Positions 1 to 7,871 of a DNA stretch of 64,000 nucleotides are shown piece after piece; the stretch's first letter is position 1, and the number at the start of each line of letters is the position of its first letter. The notes beneath the pieces are model-generated. The model had not been told where the DNA came from, did not search any database, and saw only the letters and a list, made by a program, of their open reading frames with translations. The position numbers and the translations under genes were made by a program. This stretch comes from Pseudodesulfovibrio profundus. Its GTDB lineage: Bacteria; Desulfobacterota; Desulfovibrionia; Desulfovibrionales; Desulfovibrionaceae. Where the stretch lies: positions 1,773,001 through 1,837,000 of the forward strand of contig NZ_LT907975.1 in NCBI RefSeq assembly GCF_900217235.1, read 5' to 3'.

Positions 1-1127
1 TGCTCGGCAACTGGGACCGTCCCGGTGGCCTGCTGGCCGCCCGAGCAGTGGGACTCAAGGGCGTTCCCTATGATGCCCCCTGGTATGACGACAACCATTT
101 CGAGCGCGTGGACGGCAACAAGGTACCCATGATGTTCGAGCATGAAGGCTCGTTCCTCATCACCCGTGACGCCATTCTCGCCGACGATCCGTACGAAATC
201 CGCGGCTGGCTGGTCTACAAGACCAACCCCATGGGTACGGCCCCCAACCGGCAGAAAACCATCGAGATGATGAACAAAATGGACTTCATCACGGTCATCG
301 ATATCGCCATGTCCGACACGGCATGGTTTGCCGATCTCGTGCTGCCGTCCCAGTCCTATCTGGAGCGCTACGATCCCTGTTCGGGATTGCAGGGCTCAAG
401 CGCCTGCGCCTGCGTGGTCAAACGCGACCCCGTTGTCGATCCGCTGTACGAATCGCGGCCCTGTTTTGATATCATGAAAGACCTGGCCAACCGGATGGAG
501 CTTGGCGAATACTTCGACTTCACCATCCCCGAGTACCGTGAGAAGCAATTGGAAGAACTGCCGCACGCCGAGGAAATTCTCGACCGCGACGGCGTCTACT
601 ACAACCCGTCCAAGGTCTACGGCATCTATGAGGGCAAGGTGTACAAGACCCTGTCCAAGAAGATCGAGCTGTACAACCAGCGATACGAGAAGATGGGCAT
701 CGACCCGCTGCCGAGCTACACACCGCCGGTCAAGGTCCCGAAAAACCAGTTCCGGCTGATCATCGGCCGCGACGCCATGACGACGCAGTCGTCCACGGCC
801 AACAATTCACTGCTCAACGAGTTCAACCCCACCAACACGCTGTGGATCAACACGGCCAAGGCCCAGCAACTGGGCATCGCCAATGGCGAAACCGTGGTTG
901 TTTCCAGCCCGGTGGGAACGCAGGAGCTGCAGGCCGAGGTCACGGACCGTATCCGCGAGGATGCCGTCTACATGCTCACCGGCTACAACACCCTGTCCAC
1001 CATGCAACATCTCGCTCACGGCAACGGGGCGTCCATCAACGAGCTTCTGGTCGATGACTATGACACCGTGACGGGCAACGCCTCCATGCACACCACGTTT
1101 GTCACCGTAACAAGGAAGGTGGCGTAA
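1..1127 (+). CDS. Molybdopterin oxidoreductase catalytic subunit, PsrA/PhsA type (5' end missing)
   Basis: The reading frame is open from base 3, so the gene begins before the window; 374 residues of the C-terminal part are visible. The motif LGNWDRPGG near the left edge and the C-terminal molydopterin-dinucleotide-binding domain (from about IIGRDAMTT to the end) are typical of the DMSO-reductase family. The best fit is the polysulfide/thiosulfate reductase branch, because an iron-sulfur subunit, a cytochrome b subunit and rhodanese genes follow directly. The family works outside the cytoplasmic membrane, reducing or oxidising sulfur compounds with electrons exchanged through the B and C subunits. 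The stop codon overlaps the next start by one base (TAATG), which indicates translational coupling. The N-terminal cluster and Mo ligand (Cys, Sec or Ser) lie outside the window, so the substrate cannot be fixed. Confidence 0.9.
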   Translation, partial: LGNWDRPGGLLAARAVGLKGVPYDAPWYDDNHFERVDGNKVPMMFEHEGSFLITRDAILADDPYEIRGWLVYKTNPMGTAPNRQKTIEMMNKMDFITVIDIAMSDTAWFADLVLPSQSYLERYDPCSGLQGSSACACVVKRDPVVDPLYESRPCFDIMKDLANRMELGEYFDFTIPEYREKQLEELPHAEEILDRDGVYYNPSKVYGIYEGKVYKTLSKKIELYNQRYEKMGIDPLPSYTPPVKVPKNQFRLIIGRDAMTTQSSTANNSLLNEFNPTNTLWINTAKAQQLGIANGETVVVSSPVGTQELQAEVTDRIREDAVYMLTGYNTLSTMQHLAHGNGASINELLVDDYDTVTGNASMHTTFVTVTRKVA

Positions 1128-1876
1128 TGGCACATCAACTGGCAATGGTCATCGATGCGACCAAATGCATCGACTGCAAGGGATGCGTCGCCGCCTGCAA
1201 GGTGGCAAACGACGTACCCGAAGGGCAGTGGCGCAACTGGATCAAGGTGGACGAAACCATACCGGCTCCAGGCCTCCTTCCCAAGCGCAAGGCACGCTTC
1301 CAGCCCGGAGCCTGCATGCATTGCGATATTCCGTCCTGCGTTGACGCCTGTCCGACCGGCGCAACCTACAAGAATATCGACACCGGCGAAGTCATCATCA
1401 ACGAGGACCTGTGCATCGGCTGCGGCAACTGCATTCCGGCCTGCCCATACGGGGCGCGCTTCCGCAATGAGCAGAAGCGCAAAGCCGACAAGTGCAACTA
1501 CTGCCCGGAACGCCGCGCACAGGGCATCCCTCCGGCATGCGTAGACACCTGCCCGACCAAGGCACGGGTATTCGGCGACATCAACGACCCGGAGAGCGAA
1601 GCCGGACGTCTGTATCAAAAAAACAAGGACAGCCTGAAGCGTATCATCGCCAAAACCGAGACCATGCCCAACATGTACTACCTCGGTGATCCCGGCGTGA
1701 CGGACTGGGCTGGCGAAGCGGTCATGCCCGCTTCCATGCTCGCCATGAAGGAGAGCGCGCCGTTCATCAAGGGTATCGTCGGCCTTTCGGGCCTTGGTGT
1801 TCTGGCCATGCTGGCCCGCCAACTGTTCGTCGATTCGCCTGAAGAAACGAGCGGCAAGGAGGACTCCGATGCCTAA
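1127..1876 (+). CDS. 4Fe-4S ferredoxin subunit of the molybdoenzyme (PsrB/PhsB/DmsB-like)
   Basis: This 249-residue protein carries sixteen cysteines in four clusters: C14/17/20/24, C63/66/71/75, C96/99/102/106 and C123/126/138/142. This is the four-[4Fe-4S] pattern of electron-transfer subunits in the DMSO-reductase family. It passes electrons between the catalytic subunit and the membrane cytochrome. A hydrophobic stretch at about residues 210-232 looks like a C-terminal membrane anchor, as in HybA or FdnH, and would hold the subunit at the membrane. There is no signal peptide, so export would depend on the catalytic partner. It overlaps both neighbours (1 base upstream, 8 bases downstream), so the three genes form a tight operon. 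Confidence 0.93.
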   Translation: MAHQLAMVIDATKCIDCKGCVAACKVANDVPEGQWRNWIKVDETIPAPGLLPKRKARFQPGACMHCDIPSCVDACPTGATYKNIDTGEVIINEDLCIGCGNCIPACPYGARFRNEQKRKADKCNYCPERRAQGIPPACVDTCPTKARVFGDINDPESEAGRLYQKNKDSLKRIIAKTETMPNMYYLGDPGVTDWAGEAVMPASMLAMKESAPFIKGIVGLSGLGVLAMLARQLFVDSPEETSGKEDSDA

Positions 1877-2588
1877 AATCATGCACAAACGACACGACAA
1901 GTCAGATATCTTCATCCACTGGTACAACGCGGTTTGCTGGATTCTCCTGCTGGTCACCGGCGTGGGGCTTATCCAGCACCAGGCCATCGACCCGTTCGGG
2001 TCCGGCTATCCCGAGGCATTGCGCAACATGGTCGGCGGCGGGGGCAACCTGCTACGCATCCATGAGGGCATCGGCCTGGCCTGGATCGCCGGGTTCATCA
2101 TCTATCTGATCATCAACTTCAAGGGCGCCATGTTCTTTCTTTCCGAGGTCTTTCCTGTCTCCATCGGACGGGACATGACCTGGATGTTCAAGAAGATGGT
2201 CCTGATGACACTGGGGCCCAACGTCCTCAAGAAGATGGGCGTGGACCCGGAACTGCCGGATCAGGGATTTTACAACATGGGACAGAAAGCCTTTGCCCAG
2301 GCCAGTGTGGTCGGTGGTGTGGTTATCGCTGTTACCGGCGTGATCATGTACCTGTCCGACCGCTCTTTCGGGACGGAAGCCACCGGTCTGGTCAGTTGGT
2401 CCATATTCATCCACTTCATCGCAGTGGGGCTGGTCTTTGCCGGTCTGCTGGTACACGTCTACATGGCTGCCATATCCAAGGAGGAACGCCCTGGATTCAA
2501 GTCCATGTTCACCGGTGTCGTGCCGGACGATTATGCCAAGCATCACCACCGCCTGTGGTGGAACAAGGTCAAAGCCGGGGGCAAGTAG
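1869..2588 (+). CDS. Membrane cytochrome b subunit (formate dehydrogenase gamma / PsrC-like role)
   Basis: The ATG at 1869 lies inside the last codons of the ferredoxin gene and gives a 239-residue protein. It has about four membrane segments (first near residues 16-35, last containing FIHFIAVGLVFAGLL). Histidines sit in the early HDKSDIFIHWYN motif and in the later segments, as in di-heme cytochrome b of the formate dehydrogenase gamma/Ni-Fe hydrogenase type. It should link the periplasmic molybdoenzyme to the quinone pool. An upstream in-frame start exists but would add residues encoded by the neighbour's coding region, so it was not used. It is a heme-type anchor, not the heme-free NrfD type found in classical PsrC. 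Confidence 0.9.
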   Translation: MPKIMHKRHDKSDIFIHWYNAVCWILLLVTGVGLIQHQAIDPFGSGYPEALRNMVGGGGNLLRIHEGIGLAWIAGFIIYLIINFKGAMFFLSEVFPVSIGRDMTWMFKKMVLMTLGPNVLKKMGVDPELPDQGFYNMGQKAFAQASVVGGVVIAVTGVIMYLSDRSFGTEATGLVSWSIFIHFIAVGLVFAGLLVHVYMAAISKEERPGFKSMFTGVVPDDYAKHHHRLWWNKVKAGGK

Positions 2589-2683
2589 CCCACCGGAGAA
2601 ATATGGTTCTATTGAATGGGTTTTGAGCGGCGGCGAGGGGCTGGCCGTGAAAAACAGCAACAATCTTAGGAAGGGAGTGTGTT

Positions 2684-3784
2684 ATGCACAAGCGATTACT
2701 TGCCGTCTTCATGATGATGGCACTGACAATGACAGTCATGGCCGGGGCGGCCGCGGCTGAAGAAGGCAAACAGCCGACGTTCAAGGAATTCCATTCCATC
2801 GTTGACTACAAATACGTGGCGAAATACGCCAAGATGCCAAAGCCCAACGGGGTCATGATCGTTGACTCGCGCCCCTACAAACCGAAATTCGTTGCCGGTT
2901 ACATCCCGACTGCCGTGTCCATTCCGACCAGCCAGTTTGACAAGATGACCGACCTGCTGCCCGCAAACAAGGATGACCTGCTCATCTTCTATTGCGGCGG
3001 TTTCAAGTGCGCTCTCTCCCACAAGGCGGCATGGAAAGCAGAGAAGCTCGGCTACACCAACGTCAAGGTTTACGCCGCCGGTTTCCCGGATTTCAAGAAG
3101 CATCATCCGTACTACTCCATCGGTCTGGAGACCCTTAACGACATGATCGCCAACGGTGATCAGTACGCACTGGTCGACGCTCGTCCGTACAAAAAGTATC
3201 TGTCCGGTGCCATCCCGTCCGCCATCGGTATTCCCGAGCGCGAATTTGCCGACAAGCGCGGCATGCTGCCCGTGGACAAGGCCGGAACCGCACTGGTCTA
3301 CTACTGCGGCGGTTACAAGTGCGCTCTGTCCCACAAGTCCGCCATCAAGGCCCGCTACCTTGGCTACAAGAAGGTCATGGTCGCCGAAGCCGGCTACCCC
3401 GGCTGGAAGGAAATGTTCGGCGGTGCTGACGCCGTGCAGGTCAAGGCTGGCGCAATGGAAGGAGCCGTGGATACCGAGTGGTTCCTGGCAACCATCAAGA
3501 GCAACCCGGACGCCATCACATTGATCGACGTTCGCGACCCGGAAGAATACGCAGCCGGTCACTTCCCGTCCGCCATCAACATGCCTGTCGACATGGTGGA
3601 AAAGAAGGCCAAGGAAATCCCCACGGACAAGCCCATCGTCTTCTCCTGCGCCACCGGTGCACGAGCTGGCGAAGCCTACTACCTGTTCATGGATCTGGTG
3701 CCTGATGCCAAGAACGTCTACTACCTTGAAGCCACCAACGACTTCAACGAAGACAATACCTATGAAGTACATCCCAACAAGTAG
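2684..3784 (+). CDS. Exported triple-rhodanese-domain sulfurtransferase
   Basis: The 366-residue protein starts with a signal peptide (residues 1 to about 25, ending in an Ala-rich stretch). Three rhodanese-like domains follow. The first two have near-identical active loops CGGFKCALS (C104, C109) and CGGYKCALS (C208, C213); the third has a different loop, CATGARAG (C322). Rhodaneses move sulfane sulfur as a cysteine persulfide, so this protein could deliver or collect sulfur for the molybdoenzyme in the periplasm. The first two domains are clearly an internal duplication. A good ribosome site (GGAAGGGAG region) precedes the ATG. It is separated from the cytochrome gene by 95 bases with no evident terminator, so cotranscription is possible. 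Confidence 0.92.
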   Translation: MHKRLLAVFMMMALTMTVMAGAAAAEEGKQPTFKEFHSIVDYKYVAKYAKMPKPNGVMIVDSRPYKPKFVAGYIPTAVSIPTSQFDKMTDLLPANKDDLLIFYCGGFKCALSHKAAWKAEKLGYTNVKVYAAGFPDFKKHHPYYSIGLETLNDMIANGDQYALVDARPYKKYLSGAIPSAIGIPEREFADKRGMLPVDKAGTALVYYCGGYKCALSHKSAIKARYLGYKKVMVAEAGYPGWKEMFGGADAVQVKAGAMEGAVDTEWFLATIKSNPDAITLIDVRDPEEYAAGHFPSAINMPVDMVEKKAKEIPTDKPIVFSCATGARAGEAYYLFMDLVPDAKNVYYLEATNDFNEDNTYEVHPNK

Positions 3785-3882
3785 GGATTGACCATTAACC
3801 GCGGGATTGGAGGTCGGACTCCGGTTCATCTCCCACCCTCCGATCCCGCATCCTGTTGCACAAGACAGGGCAAGGAGCACGC

Positions 3883-4893
3883 ATGATGAAAACTACTTCC
3901 TCCATTGTAGTTGTGCTTCTTGTCCTGTGTCTTTTTCTTCCGAATGCAGCCCGATGTGCGGACGAAGAGATATGGTGGGAATCGGCGCGGGAGGAAGCCG
4001 ATAAAGAAGGGTACAAGCTCATCAACACCAAGGAACTGGCCGAAATTCTCGATTCAGACTCCACCGCCATCATTGTTGATGTACGTGCGGATTATGAATT
4101 CATGGCCGGCCACATCCCCGATGCCGAGAATATGGAGTTCGACCTCGGTGACCGGATGGGACTTTCCGACGAGAAGCGAACCGCTTTCACGGAGTTGATA
4201 GGTGGCGACAAACAGCGTCGGGTGATCATCTACTGCCGGAGCTTCAGGTGACTGCGCTCCAGCATTGCGGCGCACTGGGCAGTGCGTCTCGGATACACCG
4301 AAGTCTATCGGTATCCCGGCGGGTTTCACCGCTGGCAGGAAACGCATCCCGAACAGGTGGTAGGTGATGATTCAGCCAAGAAGGTTCTGGCAGTGGGCGA
4401 TCTGTTCCCCGACTGTCGAGTGGCGGTGCTCAACGGCGAGGATGACCGAGAATATCTCGGCCTGCCGCCGGGAACACGCTGGCTGTCTCTCTCGGACCTC
4501 AAGGCAAAGTTTGTTCTTATCCAACTCTACAACACCCTGTGCAGCGACTGTGTGGCCGAAACAAAAATGCTCACCCGCTTCTTCCGCAAGGTGCAGGCTG
4601 ACGCGTTTCTGGCTGACAATCTCAAAATCATCGGCCTCGGCGTGTACGACACCAACCGGGATGTGGTGCGCTTCAAGAAACACTATAACGTACTGTATCC
4701 GCTCTTTTCGGACAGTCACGGACAGATATTCGAATGCCTCGGACAGGCAGAACTGCCCCTGGCCTATCTGGTGCGATCCCAGGGCGATGGCACATGGATC
4801 ATTGAATTGGTGAAACGAGGATACTTCGAACCGGACGACACGTTCCTTGATACGCTGCGGGGCGCCATTGAAACGCCGATAACCGCCGATTAA
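3883..4893 (+). CDS. Probable selenoprotein: exported rhodanese-like domain fused to a thioredoxin-like domain (in-frame TGA read as Sec123)
   Basis: Translation from ATG 3883 (AAGGAG at 3872-3877) reaches TGA at 4249-4251, and the same frame stays open to 4893. Read-through gives 336 residues. Residues 1 to about 25 are a signal peptide and about 45-150 a rhodanese-like domain with the loop YCRSFRU. The rest is a thioredoxin/AhpC-like domain with a CSDC redox motif at 220-223. In the adjacent triple-rhodanese protein the matching position is the second Cys of CGGFKC, with the same five-residue spacing. An 8-bp hairpin with a GGGC loop lies 25 bases after the TGA, as bacterial SECIS elements require. 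I infer selenocysteine rather than a nonsense mutation, because the frame, domain and spacing are all intact. The substrate is unknown; persulfide or disulfide chemistry in sulfur respiration is likely. Confidence 0.85.
4249..4288 (+). promoter_or_regulatory. Candidate bacterial SECIS element for the rhodanese selenoprotein
   Basis: The element starts with the UGA at 4249-4251. The stem pairs 4269-4276 with 4281-4288 (six Watson-Crick pairs CGCACT/AGTGCG, then one G-U and one G-C pair). The apical loop GGGC is at 4277-4280. The spacer of 25 bases between UGA and loop, the small loop and the G at its first position fit the known bacterial SECIS rules (about 16-37 bases). The hairpin lies within the coding sequence. 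Confidence 0.75.
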
Positions 4894-5522
4894 GTCCTGA
4901 CGGTCTCAAGGACGGCGACCATGCACCGCGTGGCAGCCGCAAAGACCGCATGGGGATGACCGTCGGCAAGTCTGGCATCGAAACGGCGCACCCAGGCTAG
5001 CATATCGCCTGCGAAGACTCGGCCCTGCGCTTCCAGATCGGAACGGTCTTCCGCCCAACCATGGGCGAGGAGATGGTAGAGATATTCCAGCTCAAGGGAG
5101 AGGTGATCCGGCGGTTCGTTGGACGGAAGGTCCACTTCGAGTCCGGCCTCGCTTAGACGATGCTGCATGGCAAGGGCTGCGTCGCCCATGACGGCCGGAG
5201 TATCGCCTTCGTAACAGGATTCATAAAGCGGTGCGACAACGCCGCCCCGGCCTGCGACGAAAAGGCGAACGTACTCGGACTGAACATCCTCAATGATTTC
5301 AGGCGAATCAGACATGGGCAAAATAGCGGCTTGCAGTTTTTCAATATGAGCCGTAAGGTGCCCGGTGGTTTTCGGAGGCCGTGCGGCCAGTTCGGGAACC
5401 GCCTTTTCGGACAGCATTGTCCATCCGCTGGAATCAGGACCACGGAATATGGCGGCCAACAGTTCGATGACATTGAGTATATAGAGCCGCTTGTCGCGAT
5501 CGACGAGTTGATTGACGGGCAT
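4890..5522 (-). CDS. TorD/DmsD-family molybdoenzyme chaperone
   Basis: The 210-residue protein matches the all-helical TorD family, with the segments YVRLFVAGRGGVVAPLYES and PDHLSLELEYLYHLL near the usual conserved positions. Such proteins bind the leader and apoprotein of DMSO-reductase-type enzymes and hold them for cofactor insertion before Tat export. The client is most likely the molybdoenzyme at the left edge of the window. AAGGAGG six bases before the ATG supports the start. The gene is convergent with the selenoprotein gene, their stop codons overlapping, and divergent from the CstR-like regulator. Confidence 0.88.
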   Translation of the reverse strand: MPVNQLVDRDKRLYILNVIELLAAIFRGPDSSGWTMLSEKAVPELAARPPKTTGHLTAHIEKLQAAILPMSDSPEIIEDVQSEYVRLFVAGRGGVVAPLYESCYEGDTPAVMGDAALAMQHRLSEAGLEVDLPSNEPPDHLSLELEYLYHLLAHGWAEDRSDLEAQGRVFAGDMLAWVRRFDARLADGHPHAVFAAATRCMVAVLETVRT

Positions 5523-5551
5523 GGGATGCCTCCTTTGTCCTCTGATATTAA

Positions 5552-5566
5552 TACCCTGCGAGGGTA
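5552..5566. promoter_or_regulatory. CsoR/CstR-type operator in the torD-regulator divergent region
   Basis: TACCC-TGCGA-GGGTA is an inverted repeat of 15 bases (the full TACCCT/AGGGTA arms are palindromic around GCG). CsoR-family repressors bind GC-tract operators of this TACCC-n-GGGTA form. It lies 30 bases upstream of the chaperone start and about 65 bases upstream of the regulator start, so it could control both. Confidence 0.7.
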
Positions 5567-5632
5567 CGGTAAAGCCATGTTTTCGGCAACACTATACCGC
5601 CCGCAACATGCCATAGCTGTGAGGAGATGGCG

Positions 5633-5929
5633 ATGAACACTGCAGCGAGTAAAATGGAACAGGAAGCGATAAAGAAAAACGTGCTCTCGCGCATGAAGCG
5701 CATTGAAGGGCAGGTTCGTGGCATCCAGGGCATGATCGAAAGCGGCAAGGAATGCGAAGATATCCTTGTTCAGGTTCGGGCTGTTCGCTCGGCCCTGCAA
5801 TCGGCCAACAAACTCATCCTGAAGCGCTATCTTCTGAAGTGCCACGCCGATTCGCTGGAAAACGGCGAATCCCACGATGAGTCCCTCGAAAAATTCATCA
5901 AGGTCCTGACCGGATTCCTTGACGGATAG
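5633..5929 (+). CDS. CsoR-family repressor, CstR-like persulfide sensor
   Basis: The 98-residue all-helical protein belongs to the DUF156/CsoR family. C41 and C70 are 29 residues apart, the same spacing as the two reactive Cys of CstR and CsoR. The position four before C70, a copper-binding His in CsoR, is Tyr66 here. This pattern (two Cys, no His) points to a sulfane-sulfur sensor that forms di- or polysulfide links, not to a copper sensor. GAGGAG at 5621-5626 abuts an earlier ATG at 5627, so the ATG at 5633 is the better start. The surrounding rhodaneses and the matching operator upstream support regulation of sulfur metabolism. Nickel or formaldehyde sensors (RcnR/FrmR) are excluded by the residues seen. 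Confidence 0.85.
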   Translation: MNTAASKMEQEAIKKNVLSRMKRIEGQVRGIQGMIESGKECEDILVQVRAVRSALQSANKLILKRYLLKCHADSLENGESHDESLEKFIKVLTGFLDG

Positions 5930-5962
5930 GAAACTATCAGCAGACCACAACGGATATAGAAT

Positions 5963-6223
5963 ATGAAACACCTACTGATGACCATCTGCCTGATGGCAGC
6001 CTTGGCCATGCCTGCAATGGCGGACACCAACTACGACGTTTGCTTCAGCTCCCTTGATATCGACGGGAACGGCTCCATTTCAAAAAGCGAATTTCTCATA
6101 GCCTTCTCTGATGGCGACATGGGGCTCTTCGACGAAGCCGACGGTAACGAAGATGGTGACGTCACCCATGAGGAATGGGAAGAATTCAAGGCCGGTAAGG
6201 GTTTTGAGGAAGGCGACGCATAA
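5963..6223 (+). CDS. Small exported EF-hand calcium-binding protein
   Basis: The 86-residue protein has a signal peptide (about residues 1-20, AMA-DT cleavage) and two EF-hand loops: DIDGNGSISKSE and DGNEDGDVTHEE. Both show the D-x-[DN]-x-[DN]-G pattern with a final Glu, so calcium binding in the periplasm is likely. It follows the CstR-like gene by 33 bases on the same strand and may be in its transcript. A strong terminator comes right after. No enzymatic domain is visible and the partner is unknown. Confidence 0.85.
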   Translation: MKHLLMTICLMAALAMPAMADTNYDVCFSSLDIDGNGSISKSEFLIAFSDGDMGLFDEADGNEDGDVTHEEWEEFKAGKGFEEGDA

Positions 6224-6248
6224 AGCGAGCCTTTCAGCGGTCCACAGA

Positions 6249-6283
6249 AAAAGCGGTGCCTTGAACCAAGGCACCGCTTTTTT
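6249..6283. terminator. Bidirectional rho-independent terminator
   Basis: A 13-bp perfect stem pairs 6251-6263 with 6267-6279 (loop AAC), followed by T residues on the plus strand and preceded by A residues. It can end both the EF-hand transcript and era from the other side. Confidence 0.9.
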
Positions 6284-6307
6284 GCGTCTATAAACAATAA
6301 TTACAGC

Positions 6308-7216
6308 TTACTCGCCAAGGCCCATGGCCCGCAGGAATCCCGGGTCCTCGGTCCAGCCGGAGCGGACCTTCACCCATAATTCCAGGTGCACCTTGGAATC
6401 CAGCAGTTCCGAGATTTCCTTGCGCGCCTCGGAACCGACCTTCTTCAGGTTGGCGCCCTGCTTGCCGATGATCATGCCCTTGTGGTTTTTCTGAGCCGTG
6501 TAGATGACCGCATTGACCAGAATCATGTCCGGTCGGGACTCCTCATCCCACACTTCGATCTCAACAGCGGTGGTATAGGGCAGTTCCTGACGAAGGGAGT
6601 AGAACAGTTTCTCGCGAATGATCTCGGAAGCCATGAACCGTACGGGCGCGGTTGAGATCTGGTCCTCGGGGAACATGGGCGGTCCCTCGGGGATGATGTC
6701 CAGAATCTTGGCCTTGAGTTCATCGGTTCCCTGTCCGCGCAGGGCGGAAATGGGGATGAACTCGGCCTCGGGCCACAGCTCGCCCAGCTTGGCCATGACG
6801 GGCAGCATGGTCGGCTTGTCCTTGACCCGATCGACCTTGTTCACGGCCACCAGCACGGGACGGCCCGTTTCTTTTACCGGCTTAACCAGCGGCTTGATTT
6901 CCTTGTCCAGGAGGTGCGGCTTGGCTGCGTAGAGGGCAGCATCAATCAGCACGACCACGGCATCGGCCGAGGCCAGGGCATTCCATGCGGACTCCAGCAG
7001 AAAGCGGTTCATCTTGCCGCGCAACTGGTGAATGCCCGGGGTATCAAGAAAAACGATCTGCGATTCATCATCGGTGTAGATACCACTGATGCGATTTCGC
7101 GTTGTCTGCGGACGAGGGGAGACAATGGCCACCTTCTGTCCGATATATTGATTCATGAGCGTGCTCTTGCCCGCATTGGGCGGGCCGATGAGCGCGACGG
7201 TTCCGAATTTGTGCAT
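6308..7216 (-). CDS. era: GTPase Era
   Basis: The 302-residue protein has the G1 loop GPPNAGKS (11-18), switch residues TTRN, DTPG (58-61), an NKVD motif near residue 120, and a C-terminal KH domain with the GKQGANLKK core. Era binds 16S rRNA near its 3' end and helps 30S assembly. Length is normal for the family (about 300). An upstream in-frame start exists, but ATG 7216 gives the conserved N-terminus and has a GCGAGG-type ribosome site. Confidence 0.97.
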   Translation of the reverse strand: MHKFGTVALIGPPNAGKSTLMNQYIGQKVAIVSPRPQTTRNRISGIYTDDESQIVFLDTPGIHQLRGKMNRFLLESAWNALASADAVVVLIDAALYAAKPHLLDKEIKPLVKPVKETGRPVLVAVNKVDRVKDKPTMLPVMAKLGELWPEAEFIPISALRGQGTDELKAKILDIIPEGPPMFPEDQISTAPVRFMASEIIREKLFYSLRQELPYTTAVEIEVWDEESRPDMILVNAVIYTAQKNHKGMIIGKQGANLKKVGSEARKEISELLDSKVHLELWVKVRSGWTEDPGFLRAMGLGE

Positions 7217-7342
7217 ATTATGCCTCGCTTGTGGGGCGTACCCCGATAATTGGACGGTCCTGCGGGACCGCGACGCAACGCCTAGCCCCCTTTGCGACAA
7301 AAGGCAACACCACTGCTGCCTCTAGCCCGTATTTACCAACGA

Positions 7343-7762
7343 TCATCTGACCGTTTCATCCTTGCTTTCACTCTGTCCGAATCGCTCTTCAGCCAGCCGG
7401 ACCTTCTCGACAATCAGCCGGTAATACTCATCCGTGGGATCAAGATTCACCGGTCTTTTCCGCCGTTCATTCATCTTCAGTATCATGACGTCGAGCTTGC
7501 GCATCTGCTGATACCGTTCCTTCTCGGACTCCATGTGTTCCAGCAGATCAATAGCTCGGACGATTTCCCGCTCTTCGGCAATCTCCGCCGGGATATAGCC
7601 GGAATTCTTGAGGATGCGATAGGCCATGCGCAATTCAGCCGGGAGATTTTCTGTACCGTCTGGCTTGAGCGGCTCGCCCTTGCCTTCATAGTCGTCGAGT
7701 TTTCCCTCTTTGATGGCCCTTCGGATGTGGTCCTCGGCAACAATCTGAGAATAGTTGAACAT
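7343..7762 (-). CDS. DUF1992 (DnaJ-C28-like) protein
   Basis: The 139-residue protein begins MFNYSQIVAEDHIRRAI and has the DYEGKGEPL and PAELRMAYRILKNSGYIP signatures of DUF1992, the domain conserved in DnaJ homologue subfamily C member 28. It contains no J domain. The rest is helical and highly charged. GGAAG about nine bases before ATG 7762 fixes the start; a GTG five codons upstream is less likely. Its cellular role is not known. It sits alone between era and the sigma-54 regulator, all on the minus strand. Confidence 0.85.
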   Translation of the reverse strand: MFNYSQIVAEDHIRRAIKEGKLDDYEGKGEPLKPDGTENLPAELRMAYRILKNSGYIPAEIAEEREIVRAIDLLEHMESEKERYQQMRKLDVMILKMNERRKRPVNLDPTDEYYRLIVEKVRLAEERFGQSESKDETVR

Positions 7763-7871
7763 GGCACCATCTTCCACACACGTGGTTCATTTGTCAAAGG
7801 CGGGTACGGATAATAACGACGATACGCGGGAGAAAGGACTAAAGATCAGCCATTCGGCAGACAGGGCAGAC

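Noticed and set aside
2696-3880. 394-codon minus-strand frame opposite the triple rhodanese
   Set aside because: It mirrors the rhodanese gene and would require conflicting promoters; no family match.
4249-4251. In-frame TGA in the rhodanese gene read as a nonsense mutation or sequencing error
   Set aside because: The frame, the thioredoxin domain and the Cys-position match are intact, and a SECIS-like hairpin follows; a second case in the same window supports Sec decoding.
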